From Lustribacter sp965277075 (lineage in GTDB: Bacteria; Vulcanimicrobiota; Vulcanimicrobiia; Vulcanimicrobiales; Vulcanimicrobiaceae): 64,000 nucleotides of DNA. The stretch spans positions 1,488,001-1,552,000 of the forward strand of contig OZ255707.1 of NCBI GenBank assembly GCA_965277075.1, given 5' to 3'. Below are positions 16,926 to 25,204 of the stretch, in pieces. A model generated the notes under the pieces. That model was not told the origin of the DNA and did not search any database. It saw only the letters and a program-made list of their open reading frames with translations. The position numbers and the translations under genes are program-made. Every line of letters begins with the position of its first letter. The stretch's first letter is position 1.

Positions 16926-17444
16926 ATGGGATATCGTGAAACGAGTGTCGGCCTGCTCGGCTTCTTGCTGGCGCTAACGACGATCGCATCGCCGGAGGCG
17001 AGCGCGACGACCGCGCCCACGCCGGACGCGAACGGCCTCGAAGGGCGACTGAACCGGCTCACCGACACGCTGCGGGCGAACGAAGGGTACATGCATGTCA
17101 CACCGACGACGGACGCGGTCTACATCGGATACGCGTTTCTGAACAGCGCGCCGTCGTTCCGCAATTCGACCGGCGGCTGGTTGAACCGCGTCAGCGGATG
17201 GCCCAATACGGGGACGTTCTATAATTCCGGCGCGCGCTTCCTCAACAACGCGCCGTCGTTCATCAACTCGTATCACGGCTGGCCGAACCATGTCAGCGGT
17301 TGGCGTAACGGCGGCGGCGGTGCATTCGCGAACGGCGGCGGTTTCCGTAACGGCGCCTTCGCGAACGGCGGCGGCTTCCACAACGGGGCCTTCCGTAACG
17401 GCGGCGGCGGCTTCCGCAACGGGGGCGGCTTCTACAACCGGTAA
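16926..17444 (+). CDS. grrA: GrrA/OscA1-family RiPP precursor, Gly-rich, multi-cyclophane
   Basis: The 172-residue protein is a secreted precursor of the rSAM-associated Gly-rich repeat family. A signal peptide spans about residues 1-27 and is followed by the leader-like helix 'LEGRLNRLTDTLRANEG' typical of GrrA. The core holds 16 aromatic-x-Asn motifs, with the aromatics at F71, F78, W85, W92, F98, F105, F112, W119, W126, F134, F140, F145, F151, F156, F163 and F169. The first nine are spaced almost exactly seven residues apart in a duplicated, non-Gly-rich block; the remainder lie in a Gly-rich tail. Established work on triceptides shows that GrrM-type enzymes join the aromatic ring to the third residue, so up to 16 cyclophanes could form. 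grrM follows 9 bases later. No clear ribosome-binding site is seen close to the ATG. Confidence 0.9.
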   Translation: MGYRETSVGLLGFLLALTTIASPEASATTAPTPDANGLEGRLNRLTDTLRANEGYMHVTPTTDAVYIGYAFLNSAPSFRNSTGGWLNRVSGWPNTGTFYNSGARFLNNAPSFINSYHGWPNHVSGWRNGGGGAFANGGGFRNGAFANGGGFHNGAFRNGGGGFRNGGGFYNR

Positions 17445-17453
17445 GTCCGGACG

Positions 17454-18683
17454 ATGCGCGTCAATCCGGCAACGTTCGGGCCGCTCAACCTTGTCATTAT
17501 CCAGCCGACGTCGTTCTGCAACCTCAACTGTGACTATTGCTACCTGCCCGATCGCGAACGTCGCAATGAACTCGATCCGACGCTGATCGATACGGTTTTT
17601 CGCCGCATTTTCGAGAGCCCGTTCGTCGGCGAGCGGTTCGTCGTGTGCTGGCATGCGGGCGAGCCGCTCGCGGTTCCCGTCGAGTTCTATGAGGATGCAT
17701 TCGCGCGGATCGCCGGCGCGCAACGTCGTTACGACGAACGCGGCACGCACGTCGCGCAGTCGGTGCAGACGAATGCGGTGCCGATCAATCAAGCCTGGTG
17801 CGATCTCTTCCGCCGCCACGACGTGCAGGTCGGTGTGAGCATCGACGGGCCGGCGTTTGTACACGACGCGCATCGCAAGACGCGCGCCGGCGGCGGCAGC
17901 CATGCGGCCGCGATGCGCGGCGTCGGCCTCTTACAACGGAACGACGTGCCGTTCAACGTCATCGCCGTGATCAGTGAACGGTCGTTGGATTATCCCGACG
18001 AGATATTCTCGTTCTTCATGGACAACGGCATGACCGACGTCGGCTTCAACATGGAAGAAACAGAAGGCATCCATACCGCCTCGACGCTCGATGCGGTGCC
18101 GACGCGCGACCGCTACCGCGCCTTCATGGAGCGGGTCTACGAGCTGACCGAGGCTTCGGGCGGCATCTTCAAGCTACGCGAGTTCGAAGCGCTCGCCAAT
18201 ATGATTTACCACGGACAGCGCTTGACCAACACCGATATGAATGCGCCGTTCGCCATCCTCAACGTCGATTACCAGGGAAATTTCTCGACCTTCGATCCGG
18301 AGTTGCTCGGCGTGCAAACGGAATGCTATGGCCGGTTCGTGATCGGCAACGTGCGCGACGACTCGCTGCTCGCCTCCACGACGAGCGATAAATTCTTGCG
18401 CATGTACGCTGATATGCAGGCCGGCGTCGAGCGTTGTCGCGCTGCCTGCGCGTACTTCGGCGTCTGCGGCGGTGGCACGGGCAGCAACAAATACTGGGAG
18501 AACGGGACGTTCGATTCCACGGAAACGAGCGCGTGCCGCCACCGGATCATGACGGTCACCGACATTCTCGTCGAAGCGCTCGAACGCAAACTCGGCGCTA
18601 GTGTGCTGTCTCGTAAGTTCCATGCGGAAGATCGCGAGGGATTTTTTGTCAGATCGAGGAGCGATGAGGAAGCAACGCCGTAG
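17454..18683 (+). CDS. grrM: Radical SAM/SPASM cyclophane-forming maturase (GrrM)
   Basis: The 409-residue enzyme carries the radical SAM cluster motif CxxxCxxC (Cys22, Cys26, Cys29) followed by Tyr-Leu-Pro-Asp-Arg, then 'CWHAGEP' and 'SVQTNAVPINQAWCDLF', all characteristic of the GRRM-system maturases. The SPASM domain has Cys291, Cys328, Cys332, Cys338 and Cys361 for auxiliary iron-sulfur clusters. It should bind the GrrA leader and install aromatic-to-Asn cross-links on the cytosolic precursor before export. It lies 9 bases after grrA. Residues from about 382 onward (28 residues) are encoded by the palindromic repeat at 18599-18763, so the C-terminus looks acquired; the family-like sequence ends near 'EALERKLGA'. 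Confidence 0.93.
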   Translation: MRVNPATFGPLNLVIIQPTSFCNLNCDYCYLPDRERRNELDPTLIDTVFRRIFESPFVGERFVVCWHAGEPLAVPVEFYEDAFARIAGAQRRYDERGTHVAQSVQTNAVPINQAWCDLFRRHDVQVGVSIDGPAFVHDAHRKTRAGGGSHAAAMRGVGLLQRNDVPFNVIAVISERSLDYPDEIFSFFMDNGMTDVGFNMEETEGIHTASTLDAVPTRDRYRAFMERVYELTEASGGIFKLREFEALANMIYHGQRLTNTDMNAPFAILNVDYQGNFSTFDPELLGVQTECYGRFVIGNVRDDSLLASTTSDKFLRMYADMQAGVERCRAACAYFGVCGGGTGSNKYWENGTFDSTETSACRHRIMTVTDILVEALERKLGASVLSRKFHAEDREGFFVRSRSDEEATP

Positions 18684-18763
18684 CGTTGTGACGGAAGAGC
18701 CACGATGAGCTGGCGAAAAAGACGAGCGAGATTTCGTATGAGAATTTACGAGACAGCACACTA
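18599..18763. repeat. Long imperfect palindromic element, copy 2
   Basis: The outer arms are an 18-base perfect inverted repeat (TAGTGTGCTGTCTCGTAA, extending to 22 with one mismatch) at 18599-18620 and 18742-18763. The centre is CAACGC/GCGTTG at 18673-18688. The interior is also imperfectly symmetrical. It supplies the last 28 codons and stop of grrM and, on the other strand, the TAG stop of the convergent secreted-protein gene. Internal boxes GGGATTTTTT (18638) and GGAGCGATGAG (18658) match copy 1 at 16725-16879. Confidence 0.8.
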
Positions 18764-21289
18764 GGCCTTGACGTTCGCGATCAGCGCGTCGGAAAGCGGC
18801 TCGATCGTGCCGCCGTCGACGAGCCGCACCGTGAAGTGTAGCGCGTGCGGAACAACGACGCACGCGACGCCCTTGTCGGTCGGCGGACAATTCGGATCGA
18901 CAGGGACATAGATGCCCGCGGCGTTCGCCACCGCACCGATCGACGCGAGACCCGAACCGTAGAGGCGGCACGGCGCACTCGCGTCCGGCGGGCACGCGAT
19001 CGTCGTGACGGCCGGAGCGCGCACGAATGAGCCGGGCAGCGTCACCCACATGCTGCCGAGCCCCGTCGCGATATCGACGATTTGCATTTGCAAGCTGCCG
19101 AACGCGCGATCTTGCAACACGTCGGCGCGCAGATCGACGGCGAGCCGGTCGGGCGCACGAACGTGCACGCTGCTCGCCGCGATCGTCGTCGTCGTCGGAT
19201 CCGCAAGGACCGATTGGCACGGCGTGACCGCGGGCGCGTCGCTTCGCCGGATGCGCACGCCGGCTTGCCGAGGCAATGCCGCTCCGCCGGTCTGTAATGT
19301 CACCGTCAAGGGATCGGTGGACAAATGGGTCGACGCGGCACTTCCAAGAATGCTCGCATCCGCAAGCGATGGTCGTGACGGCGCGACGCTTACCGGGAAG
19401 ACTTCGCCCGTCGAGCCGTCGAGCGGCACCAATTGTCCGATGATACGTTCACCGACCGCGATCGTCGCGTCGAGCGGCGGACCATCGAAGCACGCGGACT
19501 CGGCCGTTGCACCGGGCTCTTTGGTATAGGCTACGCCGTTCACGAGCAGGCCACGAACGTGTTCGAAGCTCGAGCCGGCGAGACTCAAGAACGGATCGCC
19601 CAGCGCAATCGTCGCGACTGCTTTCGGATCGACGCTCGGTGGCGGCGCTTGAATCGCGAGCGGATAGGAAACCTCGATCGGGTGCTCGTCGCCCGGATCG
19701 CCTTCGTACAGACGAATCACCGCCGGACCGACCGGCACGTTCGTCAACGCAGCGCGTAAAACGACGTGCCGGTCATCCGTATGCGTCGCCGTCAGATCGA
19801 TCGGCGGCGAACTGCCGCTCTGCAGCTCCGCGTGCGAAAGACATGCCGCTCCGGCCGACGCTGCCACGAGGTCGAGCGTTCCGCCCGCTACCGGCTCGCG
19901 ATGCGGCGCGGCGACGATCGTCCACGCTGAGGCGCTCGGAAATGCGACGCGCATCGCGGTCTGTGGGGGCTGGACGATCGGATCGAAACCAAAGCGCCCG
20001 CGCAACGACACCGTATACGCACCATCGGCGCTACCGGTAAACCGCTGATGGTCGACGACCGGCGCATCGAGCGAACGCGGATCGAGTTGAATCGTATACG
20101 GCGCGTGTCCGTCGGGAACGACGTACAGCGCCGTCCCGTGCATGTAACGCGACGTGTGGTCCAGATGGAGCGGTACGGAGAAGCGATTCGTTCGCGCACA
20201 ACTGCCGGTTGCCGGCGCATCGTCGATGACGGCCGGCGCGTGTTCGGACGCCTGCGGATCGCCGATGGTGAAAAAGAGCACGTCCGAATATGCGCCGGGC
20301 GGACGGATCGTCGGTACCTTCAGACCCATCAAGAGTTCGTCCGGACGCGCGGTCGACGGATCGGCGAGCGCGATCGTCGTCGGCAGATATTCGTATTCGA
20401 GGTGCCCCGTGTGCACGAAGAGTTTCCAGACCGTGAGCAGCGAGGCAATGTATGGCGCGTACGCGAGCGGCTCTACCGCGCCGACGACGCCGCCCAAAAA
20501 TTGCGCCTGCGTCGGTGCGCTGAAGTTCGTCTGAAACGTCACGCTGTCGATCGACTGCTGCACACAGTTGTTGATATCGGCTTGAGCCGTGTTCGTTGTG
20601 TAACAGCCGTCGATCGTTGCGGGCGGGACTCCGAAGGTCTGCGCGACGCTTTCGATGCGATAACGCGAACTCGTCGGATCGATTGCTCCGGTCGCAAGCG
20701 ATGAGAGAAAATCCTGAACGAAGCTGTAGTTGTCGACGGCATCGTTTGTCGATTGCGCCATGTCGACGAAATCGGTCGGATGCGCGTCGACATAATCGCG
20801 CACGCCGTCGACGCCGCGCGTCTTCGCATCCTCCGGGATGATGGTGAAAATCGGTATGCCGCGCTCGCTTCCGCGCCCGTACACGAAGTGGATCGGATTC
20901 GCCAGTTCCGTCGCGCGCGTTCGCGAGCCGCGATTCGCGAAGAGCTGATCCTGCGGACCGCTGCGCTGGAAGAGCCAATGCTGGGGTGCGGTTTCCGTGA
21001 TGAACGCGACGTTGACGTGATAGTTGACGATGCCGGGCGGCCGTTCGTAATCAGGGAATCCCATGTCGACCACATCGCCCGGCTCGAGCGCCGGCACCAA
21101 CGCAGCCGGTAGCGTGACCCCGGCGCCGTCGACGATACGCGTCACCGTTGCACGAATGTGCGAACCGGCAGCCGGGCCCGCGCTCGCGGTTACGACGAAT
21201 GGTGCTTGCGCCTTGGTCGCCGGTTGCGACGCCGACCCGAAAAGCGCGATCAGCCCGATTGTTGCGCCCAGACGCAGCAGCATTCGCAT
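18761..21289 (-). CDS. Large secreted protein, unknown function
   Basis: The 842-residue protein opens with a clear signal peptide (Arg-Met-Leu-Leu-Arg, hydrophobic core, cleavage near residue 28). The N-terminal half holds segments such as 'PGDVVDMGFPDY', 'RSGPQDQLFANRGSRTRA' and 'GIPIFTIIPEDAKTRGVDG'; the C-terminal half is a series of beta-rich stretches with scattered cysteines. I recognise no enzyme motif and cannot name a family. It could be a cell-surface or periplasmic protein built of immunoglobulin-like modules. It is transcribed toward grrM, and its TAG stop lies inside the palindromic element. No membrane anchor is evident. Confidence 0.75.
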   Translation of the reverse strand: MRMLLRLGATIGLIALFGSASQPATKAQAPFVVTASAGPAAGSHIRATVTRIVDGAGVTLPAALVPALEPGDVVDMGFPDYERPPGIVNYHVNVAFITETAPQHWLFQRSGPQDQLFANRGSRTRATELANPIHFVYGRGSERGIPIFTIIPEDAKTRGVDGVRDYVDAHPTDFVDMAQSTNDAVDNYSFVQDFLSSLATGAIDPTSSRYRIESVAQTFGVPPATIDGCYTTNTAQADINNCVQQSIDSVTFQTNFSAPTQAQFLGGVVGAVEPLAYAPYIASLLTVWKLFVHTGHLEYEYLPTTIALADPSTARPDELLMGLKVPTIRPPGAYSDVLFFTIGDPQASEHAPAVIDDAPATGSCARTNRFSVPLHLDHTSRYMHGTALYVVPDGHAPYTIQLDPRSLDAPVVDHQRFTGSADGAYTVSLRGRFGFDPIVQPPQTAMRVAFPSASAWTIVAAPHREPVAGGTLDLVAASAGAACLSHAELQSGSSPPIDLTATHTDDRHVVLRAALTNVPVGPAVIRLYEGDPGDEHPIEVSYPLAIQAPPPSVDPKAVATIALGDPFLSLAGSSFEHVRGLLVNGVAYTKEPGATAESACFDGPPLDATIAVGERIIGQLVPLDGSTGEVFPVSVAPSRPSLADASILGSAASTHLSTDPLTVTLQTGGAALPRQAGVRIRRSDAPAVTPCQSVLADPTTTTIAASSVHVRAPDRLAVDLRADVLQDRAFGSLQMQIVDIATGLGSMWVTLPGSFVRAPAVTTIACPPDASAPCRLYGSGLASIGAVANAAGIYVPVDPNCPPTDKGVACVVVPHALHFTVRLVDGGTIEPLSDALIANVKA

Positions 21290-21497
21290 CTGCCTTTCGT
21301 TTGGGCCGTCGCCGGCGTGGCCTGTGAGCCTTGCTGCTTCACGCAGCCGTCATCGTGAGCGATGCGCACCTTCTTGCAGCCGAACCGGACTGGCCGGAGC
21401 TGCCTTTGGCATTGAATGGGTACACGGAACGCATTCCATCATGTCGAGCCGTTCGTGGAGGGGCGTTCGCGTCGGCACATCGCTTACGAGGAAGAAC

Positions 21498-21839
21498 ATG
21501 TCCGAACGATTGACTACGACCATCAAGCACCTCAAAGACGGCATCACGTCGCTGGGAATTACCGCTGCACAGCACTCCATCGAATCATGGCAAGCCGAAC
21601 TGCGCGGGTACGAGGGTGCCGGCTTTCACACCATTGCGACCGACCTCGGCCACTTGCACGACGAACTCGGAAAAAAGGAGATCGATGGCACGAAAGTAGG
21701 TCGCCTCTTGACGAAGCTCGGAAAGGAAACCGTCAAAGTCGCCAAACATGGCGACGACAAGGCCGGCGCCGTCGAGGAACTCGGCCAACTTCTCGAAAAG
21801 TCCGGCGAGCAACTCTCAGGAGCGAAAGCAAGCGCATAA
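21498..21839 (+). CDS. Small helical protein, unknown function
   Basis: The 113-residue product is strongly helical, charged and free of cysteine, with segments 'LTTTIKHLKDGITSLG', 'SIESWQAELRGYEGAG', 'KVGRLLTKLGKETVKVAKHG' and 'VEELGQLLEKSGEQLSG'. GAGG lies 6 bases before the ATG. There is no signal peptide or membrane segment. I do not recognise a family; the amphipathic repeats suggest a small helical-bundle protein. It stands alone between divergent and convergent neighbours and is not obviously in an operon. Confidence 0.65.
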   Translation: MSERLTTTIKHLKDGITSLGITAAQHSIESWQAELRGYEGAGFHTIATDLGHLHDELGKKEIDGTKVGRLLTKLGKETVKVAKHGDDKAGAVEELGQLLEKSGEQLSGAKASA

Positions 21840-22009
21840 AGCGCGGTGAATCCGAGCCGTCGCAAGTGCGGCGGCTATCGCTTCTCATCCAAACCAGTGG
21901 AGAATACGCGCGCTCCGCAACTGCGACACCATGGCAGCGTTGGATATGAGCGCGTTAGCTTCCGACACAACGACGGTAAGCATTACACTTGCCGCTCCCA
22001 TGAGACGCA

Positions 22010-23266
22010 TCAACCGAGTATCGGGGCGCTCGCGGCGAGCAACATTCGGCGCCGTTCGCTCGACGGCATCGTGAGCCCCACGGCCAGCGCGAGCCCGGTG
22101 AGCACGACGATGCCGACCATCGTCGCGTGCAGTCCAAAGCGATCGCCGATCGCACCGAGGACCGGTGAAAACATGCCGCCGACCGAAACGGCGAGACCCA
22201 GCGTCACGCCGGACGCCATGCCGAGCCGGTTCGGCAAGTACTCCTGCGCGAGAACGATCGACGGAGCTTGCGACCCGGCCATGAAAAATCCAAGCCCGAC
22301 CGAACACAGGAAGCCCGCGACGATCGAGGTCGTATCCGCGGCGTTCGTCGTGAGCGTCAGCAATATCACGAACGCGAACGTGGCCGCCATCGATGAAAAG
22401 ATGACGACGCGTCGTCCGTGCTTATCGGCGAGCGGACCGCCGACGATCGTACCGGCGATGCCGGACAACAAAAACGTCGTAAGCACCAGGTTGCCGACCG
22501 CCGGCGTCGTGCGCACGACGTGGACAAAGTAGAGCGGAATGAATGAAACGAGGCCGAGATAGGCGGTCGAGCGGAGCATGATAAAGGCCGTGAGGCGACC
22601 GAACGCCGACCAATCGTCCGGCACCGGCACGAGCGCTTTGACCGCCGCGACTTTCGGCAAGAACGTGCGAAAACGCGGGACTTCGATCAGCAACAACGTC
22701 CCCATGATCGCGACCGGCACCGCAACCACGAACGTTCCCGCGATGCCGTACACGGTCAGGGCGAGGGTTGCGAACACCGGGCCGATCGCGAACCCGGTGT
22801 TCCCGCCGACCGCGAACCAGCGCATCCCTGAGGCCTTCTTCGTGCCGCTCGCGAGGTTCGCGAAACGCGCCGCTTCCGGATGGAACATCGCGACACCGAG
22901 CCCGCTCACGAGCGCGCAGCAAAAGATCAGGGCATACGTCGGCATGAAGCCGATCGCCGCAATGCCGCCGCCGGCGAGCAACAAGCCGATTCCCGCGAGC
23001 CATGGCATAGGTCGCGTGTCGGCGAGATACCCGATCGCCGGTTGCACGAACGACGAGCTGATCGCTTGAGCGAGCACGAGCGACGCGGCCGCCGCGAACG
23101 TGAGATGGCGTTGCGCGACGAGCAGCGGCAAGAGCGCCGGCAGAAAGCTCTGATTGATGTCGTCCGAGGTGTGACCGAGTGCGAGCAGCGCAATCGCTCG
23201 CACGTCGATCCGTACGAGGGGCGGTTCAGCGCTGGTTGGGGTCGAGAGCGTCGCGGAGACCGTCAC
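22010..23266 (-). CDS. MFS transporter, fosmidomycin-resistance (Fsr)-like
   Basis: The 418-residue protein has 12 predicted membrane helices and the opening 'LLALGHTSDDINQSFLPALLPLL' characteristic of the Fsr branch of the major facilitator superfamily. The conserved loop 'GPLADKHGRRVV' follows the central helices. Members export fosmidomycin and other small compounds. From the GTG at 23266 its coding start overlaps the end of the upstream Dpp-type permease gene by 41 bases; a GTG at 23203 would remove the overlap and still keep the first helix. Overlap or tight spacing suggests co-transcription with the two peptide-type permeases. Confidence 0.88.
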   Translation of the reverse strand: MTVSATLSTPTSAEPPLVRIDVRAIALLALGHTSDDINQSFLPALLPLLVAQRHLTFAAAASLVLAQAISSSFVQPAIGYLADTRPMPWLAGIGLLLAGGGIAAIGFMPTYALIFCCALVSGLGVAMFHPEAARFANLASGTKKASGMRWFAVGGNTGFAIGPVFATLALTVYGIAGTFVVAVPVAIMGTLLLIEVPRFRTFLPKVAAVKALVPVPDDWSAFGRLTAFIMLRSTAYLGLVSFIPLYFVHVVRTTPAVGNLVLTTFLLSGIAGTIVGGPLADKHGRRVVIFSSMAATFAFVILLTLTTNAADTTSIVAGFLCSVGLGFFMAGSQAPSIVLAQEYLPNRLGMASGVTLGLAVSVGGMFSPVLGAIGDRFGLHATMVGIVVLTGLALAVGLTMPSSERRRMLLAASAPILG

Positions 23267-24143
23267 CTAAGTAATTAATTGCGAGCGAGACGATGAGGAT
23301 GCATAGCCCGGGAAAAACGGCGACCCACGGCGCGATCGTGATCGTCGACTGCGCGTTCGCGAGCATGTTGCCCCACGACGCTTGCGGCGGCTGAATGCCG
23401 AAGCCGAGAAACGAGAGCGTCGACTCGAGCAGGATCACGCCCGCCACGCCAAGCGTCGCCGAGACGATGATCGGAGCGACCGCGTTGGGCAGCAGATGCC
23501 GGAAGATGATCCGGGCGTCGCTGTCGCCGATTGCCCGCGCAGCCTCCGCAAACTCGCGCTCGCGCAAGCTGAGAAACGACGCGCGCACGAGCCGGGCGAT
23601 GCCGGGCCATGAGAGGCCGCCGATCAACACGACGATCACGATAAAACTCAAGCTCGCCTTATTCGACGTCGCGGAAACGATCGCGGTTAGGACGAGTAAC
23701 AATGGTAGGAGCGGAATGCACAACACGACATCGGTCGCACGCATGATCCAAAAATCGATCCAGCCGCCGTAGAAGCCGGAGATCGCTCCGAGCACCGTGC
23801 CGATGACGACCGAGAGCAACACGGCGGACACCGCGACGGTCAACGAAATCTGCGCGCCCGCCATCAAACGCGCGAGCAGATCGCGACCGTTCTCGTCGCT
23901 GCCGAGCGGGTGACCCGCGACGCCGGGCGCGAGCGGGTAGCCGGTCCAATGGACCTGATCGATCGCGTTTGGATCGACCGGATAGAAGACATGGCCAAGC
24001 GCGGCGAACAGTACCATCGCGCCGAGCACGACCGCGCCCGCGAGCGCGACTTTATGTCGCCGGAACCGGCGCCAAACCGTGTTGCGCGGCGCGGCGGTAT
24101 CGGCTTCCAATGTGACGGCGCCGAGCGGCAGCGTTGCGGCCAT
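23226..24143 (-). CDS. ABC transporter permease, DppC/OppC type
   Basis: The 305-residue membrane protein has the OppC N-terminal domain (residues about 20-75, with 'GHPLGSDENGRDLLARL'), six membrane helices and the ATPase-contacting EAA loop, 'EFAEAARAIGDSDARIIFRHLLPN'-like, near residues 198-222. It ends with 'GDGLRDALDP', as family members do. It forms the inner-membrane channel with the DppB-type partner upstream (16-base gap) and would import peptides, nickel or opines. No binding protein or DppD/DppF ATPase gene is adjacent, so the transporter is incomplete in this window. Confidence 0.93.
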   Translation of the reverse strand: MAATLPLGAVTLEADTAAPRNTVWRRFRRHKVALAGAVVLGAMVLFAALGHVFYPVDPNAIDQVHWTGYPLAPGVAGHPLGSDENGRDLLARLMAGAQISLTVAVSAVLLSVVIGTVLGAISGFYGGWIDFWIMRATDVVLCIPLLPLLLVLTAIVSATSNKASLSFIVIVVLIGGLSWPGIARLVRASFLSLREREFAEAARAIGDSDARIIFRHLLPNAVAPIIVSATLGVAGVILLESTLSFLGFGIQPPQASWGNMLANAQSTITIAPWVAVFPGLCILIVSLAINYLGDGLRDALDPNQR

Positions 24144-24159
24144 TACGCGTTGCCCCGTC

Positions 24160-25116
24160 TCATGAATACTTCACGCGCGGGTCAAGCCACGCGTACGCGA
24201 TGTCGGCGAGCAAATTGCAGAAGACGACGAAGAACGCGCCGAGCACCAGCACGCCCATGAGCACCGCGAAATCGAACTGACCGAGCGCGTTGATGAAGAG
24301 CCGGCCCATGCCCGGCCACGCGAAGAGCGTTTCGGTCACGACGGCACCGCCGACAAGGTCGGGAAGCGTCAGCGCAACGATCGTCACGAGCGGAATCAGC
24401 GCGTTCTTGAACCCGTGCTTCATGATGACGGTGAAGCGCGCGAGCCCCTTCGCCGACGCCGTGCGCATGTAGTCCGTGTGAATCACTTCGAGCATCGACG
24501 ACCGCATGAAGCGGCTGAAGCTCGCCAGGTACGCGAGTGAAAGCACGACGGTCGGCAAAATCAGATGTTGAATCCGGTCGCCCAAATCGAACGAGTCGCT
24601 GGAAGAAATGCCCGACGACGGCAACGCGATGTGATAGCCGAAGCCGGTAAAGCCGGTTACCGCGAACGCAAGTTGCAGCATCAGCGCAAACCAAAACACC
24701 GGCATCGATTGCCCAAAGAACGCGAGCGTCGTGATCGTATAGTCGACCCACGAATATTGTTTGACCGCCGAGAGGATGCCGAAGAACACGCCGAGGACGA
24801 GCGAAATTCCGAGCGCGGTGCACATCAGTTCGAGCGTCGCCGGCATCCGTTCGAGAATCGCGTCGATGACCGATTCCGAATTGGAGGTCGAATATCCGAA
24901 GTCGCCCGTAACGACACGTCCGAGCCAATGCAAATATTGAATCGGCACGGGTTGATCCAAACCGAGATTGTGCTTGAGCCGCGCGATGTCGGCCTCGGTG
25001 ATGTGCGGGTTTTGCAGGTACGGTGTCAGTGGACCGCCCGGCGCCTGACTGAGGATCGCAAAGATGATCATCGAGATCAGAATCAGGAGCGGAACGTTCT
25101 GCAGCGTCCGTCGCAC
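24160..25116 (-). CDS. ABC transporter permease, DppB/OppB type
   Basis: The protein of at least 318 residues has the DppB N-terminal helix, the 'LGLDQPVPIQYLHWLGRVVTGDFGYS' periplasmic segment, membrane helices and the EAA loop 'DYMRTASAKGLARFTVIMKHGFKNALIPL'-like region near residues 218-246. It pairs with the DppC-type gene downstream. The usual start codons give the GTG at 25116, but a perfect GGAGG (25138-25142) lies 6 bases before an in-frame CTG at 25131. Starting there yields the family-typical opening Met-Leu-Thr-Tyr-Val-Val-Arg-Arg. CTG initiation is therefore plausible. Confidence 0.92.
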   Translation of the reverse strand: MRRTLQNVPLLILISMIIFAILSQAPGGPLTPYLQNPHITEADIARLKHNLGLDQPVPIQYLHWLGRVVTGDFGYSTSNSESVIDAILERMPATLELMCTALGISLVLGVFFGILSAVKQYSWVDYTITTLAFFGQSMPVFWFALMLQLAFAVTGFTGFGYHIALPSSGISSSDSFDLGDRIQHLILPTVVLSLAYLASFSRFMRSSMLEVIHTDYMRTASAKGLARFTVIMKHGFKNALIPLVTIVALTLPDLVGGAVVTETLFAWPGMGRLFINALGQFDFAVLMGVLVLGAFFVVFCNLLADIAYAWLDPRVKYS

Positions 25117-25204
25117 GACGTACGTGAGCAGCGGGAACCTCCGATATCGAGAGCCCGACGCACGTTCGTCGCGTCAGTCGTCGGCCCTTGGTCGCGCTAC
25201 GCGA

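Noticed and set aside
17290..17444. CRISPR-like or tandem DNA repeat from the AACGGCGGCGG pattern
   Set aside because: The repeats are codons of a Gly/Asn-rich protein core with variable unit lengths; there are no spacers and no cas genes.
16725..18763. An insertion sequence or composite transposon around grrA/grrM
   Set aside because: The flanking elements are palindromes rather than IS ends and no transposase frame is present; cassette mobility remains only a suggestion.
21840..22009. A small RNA or riboswitch in the gap before the MFS gene
   Set aside because: No conserved structure or terminator could be made out by eye; mixed codons look random.
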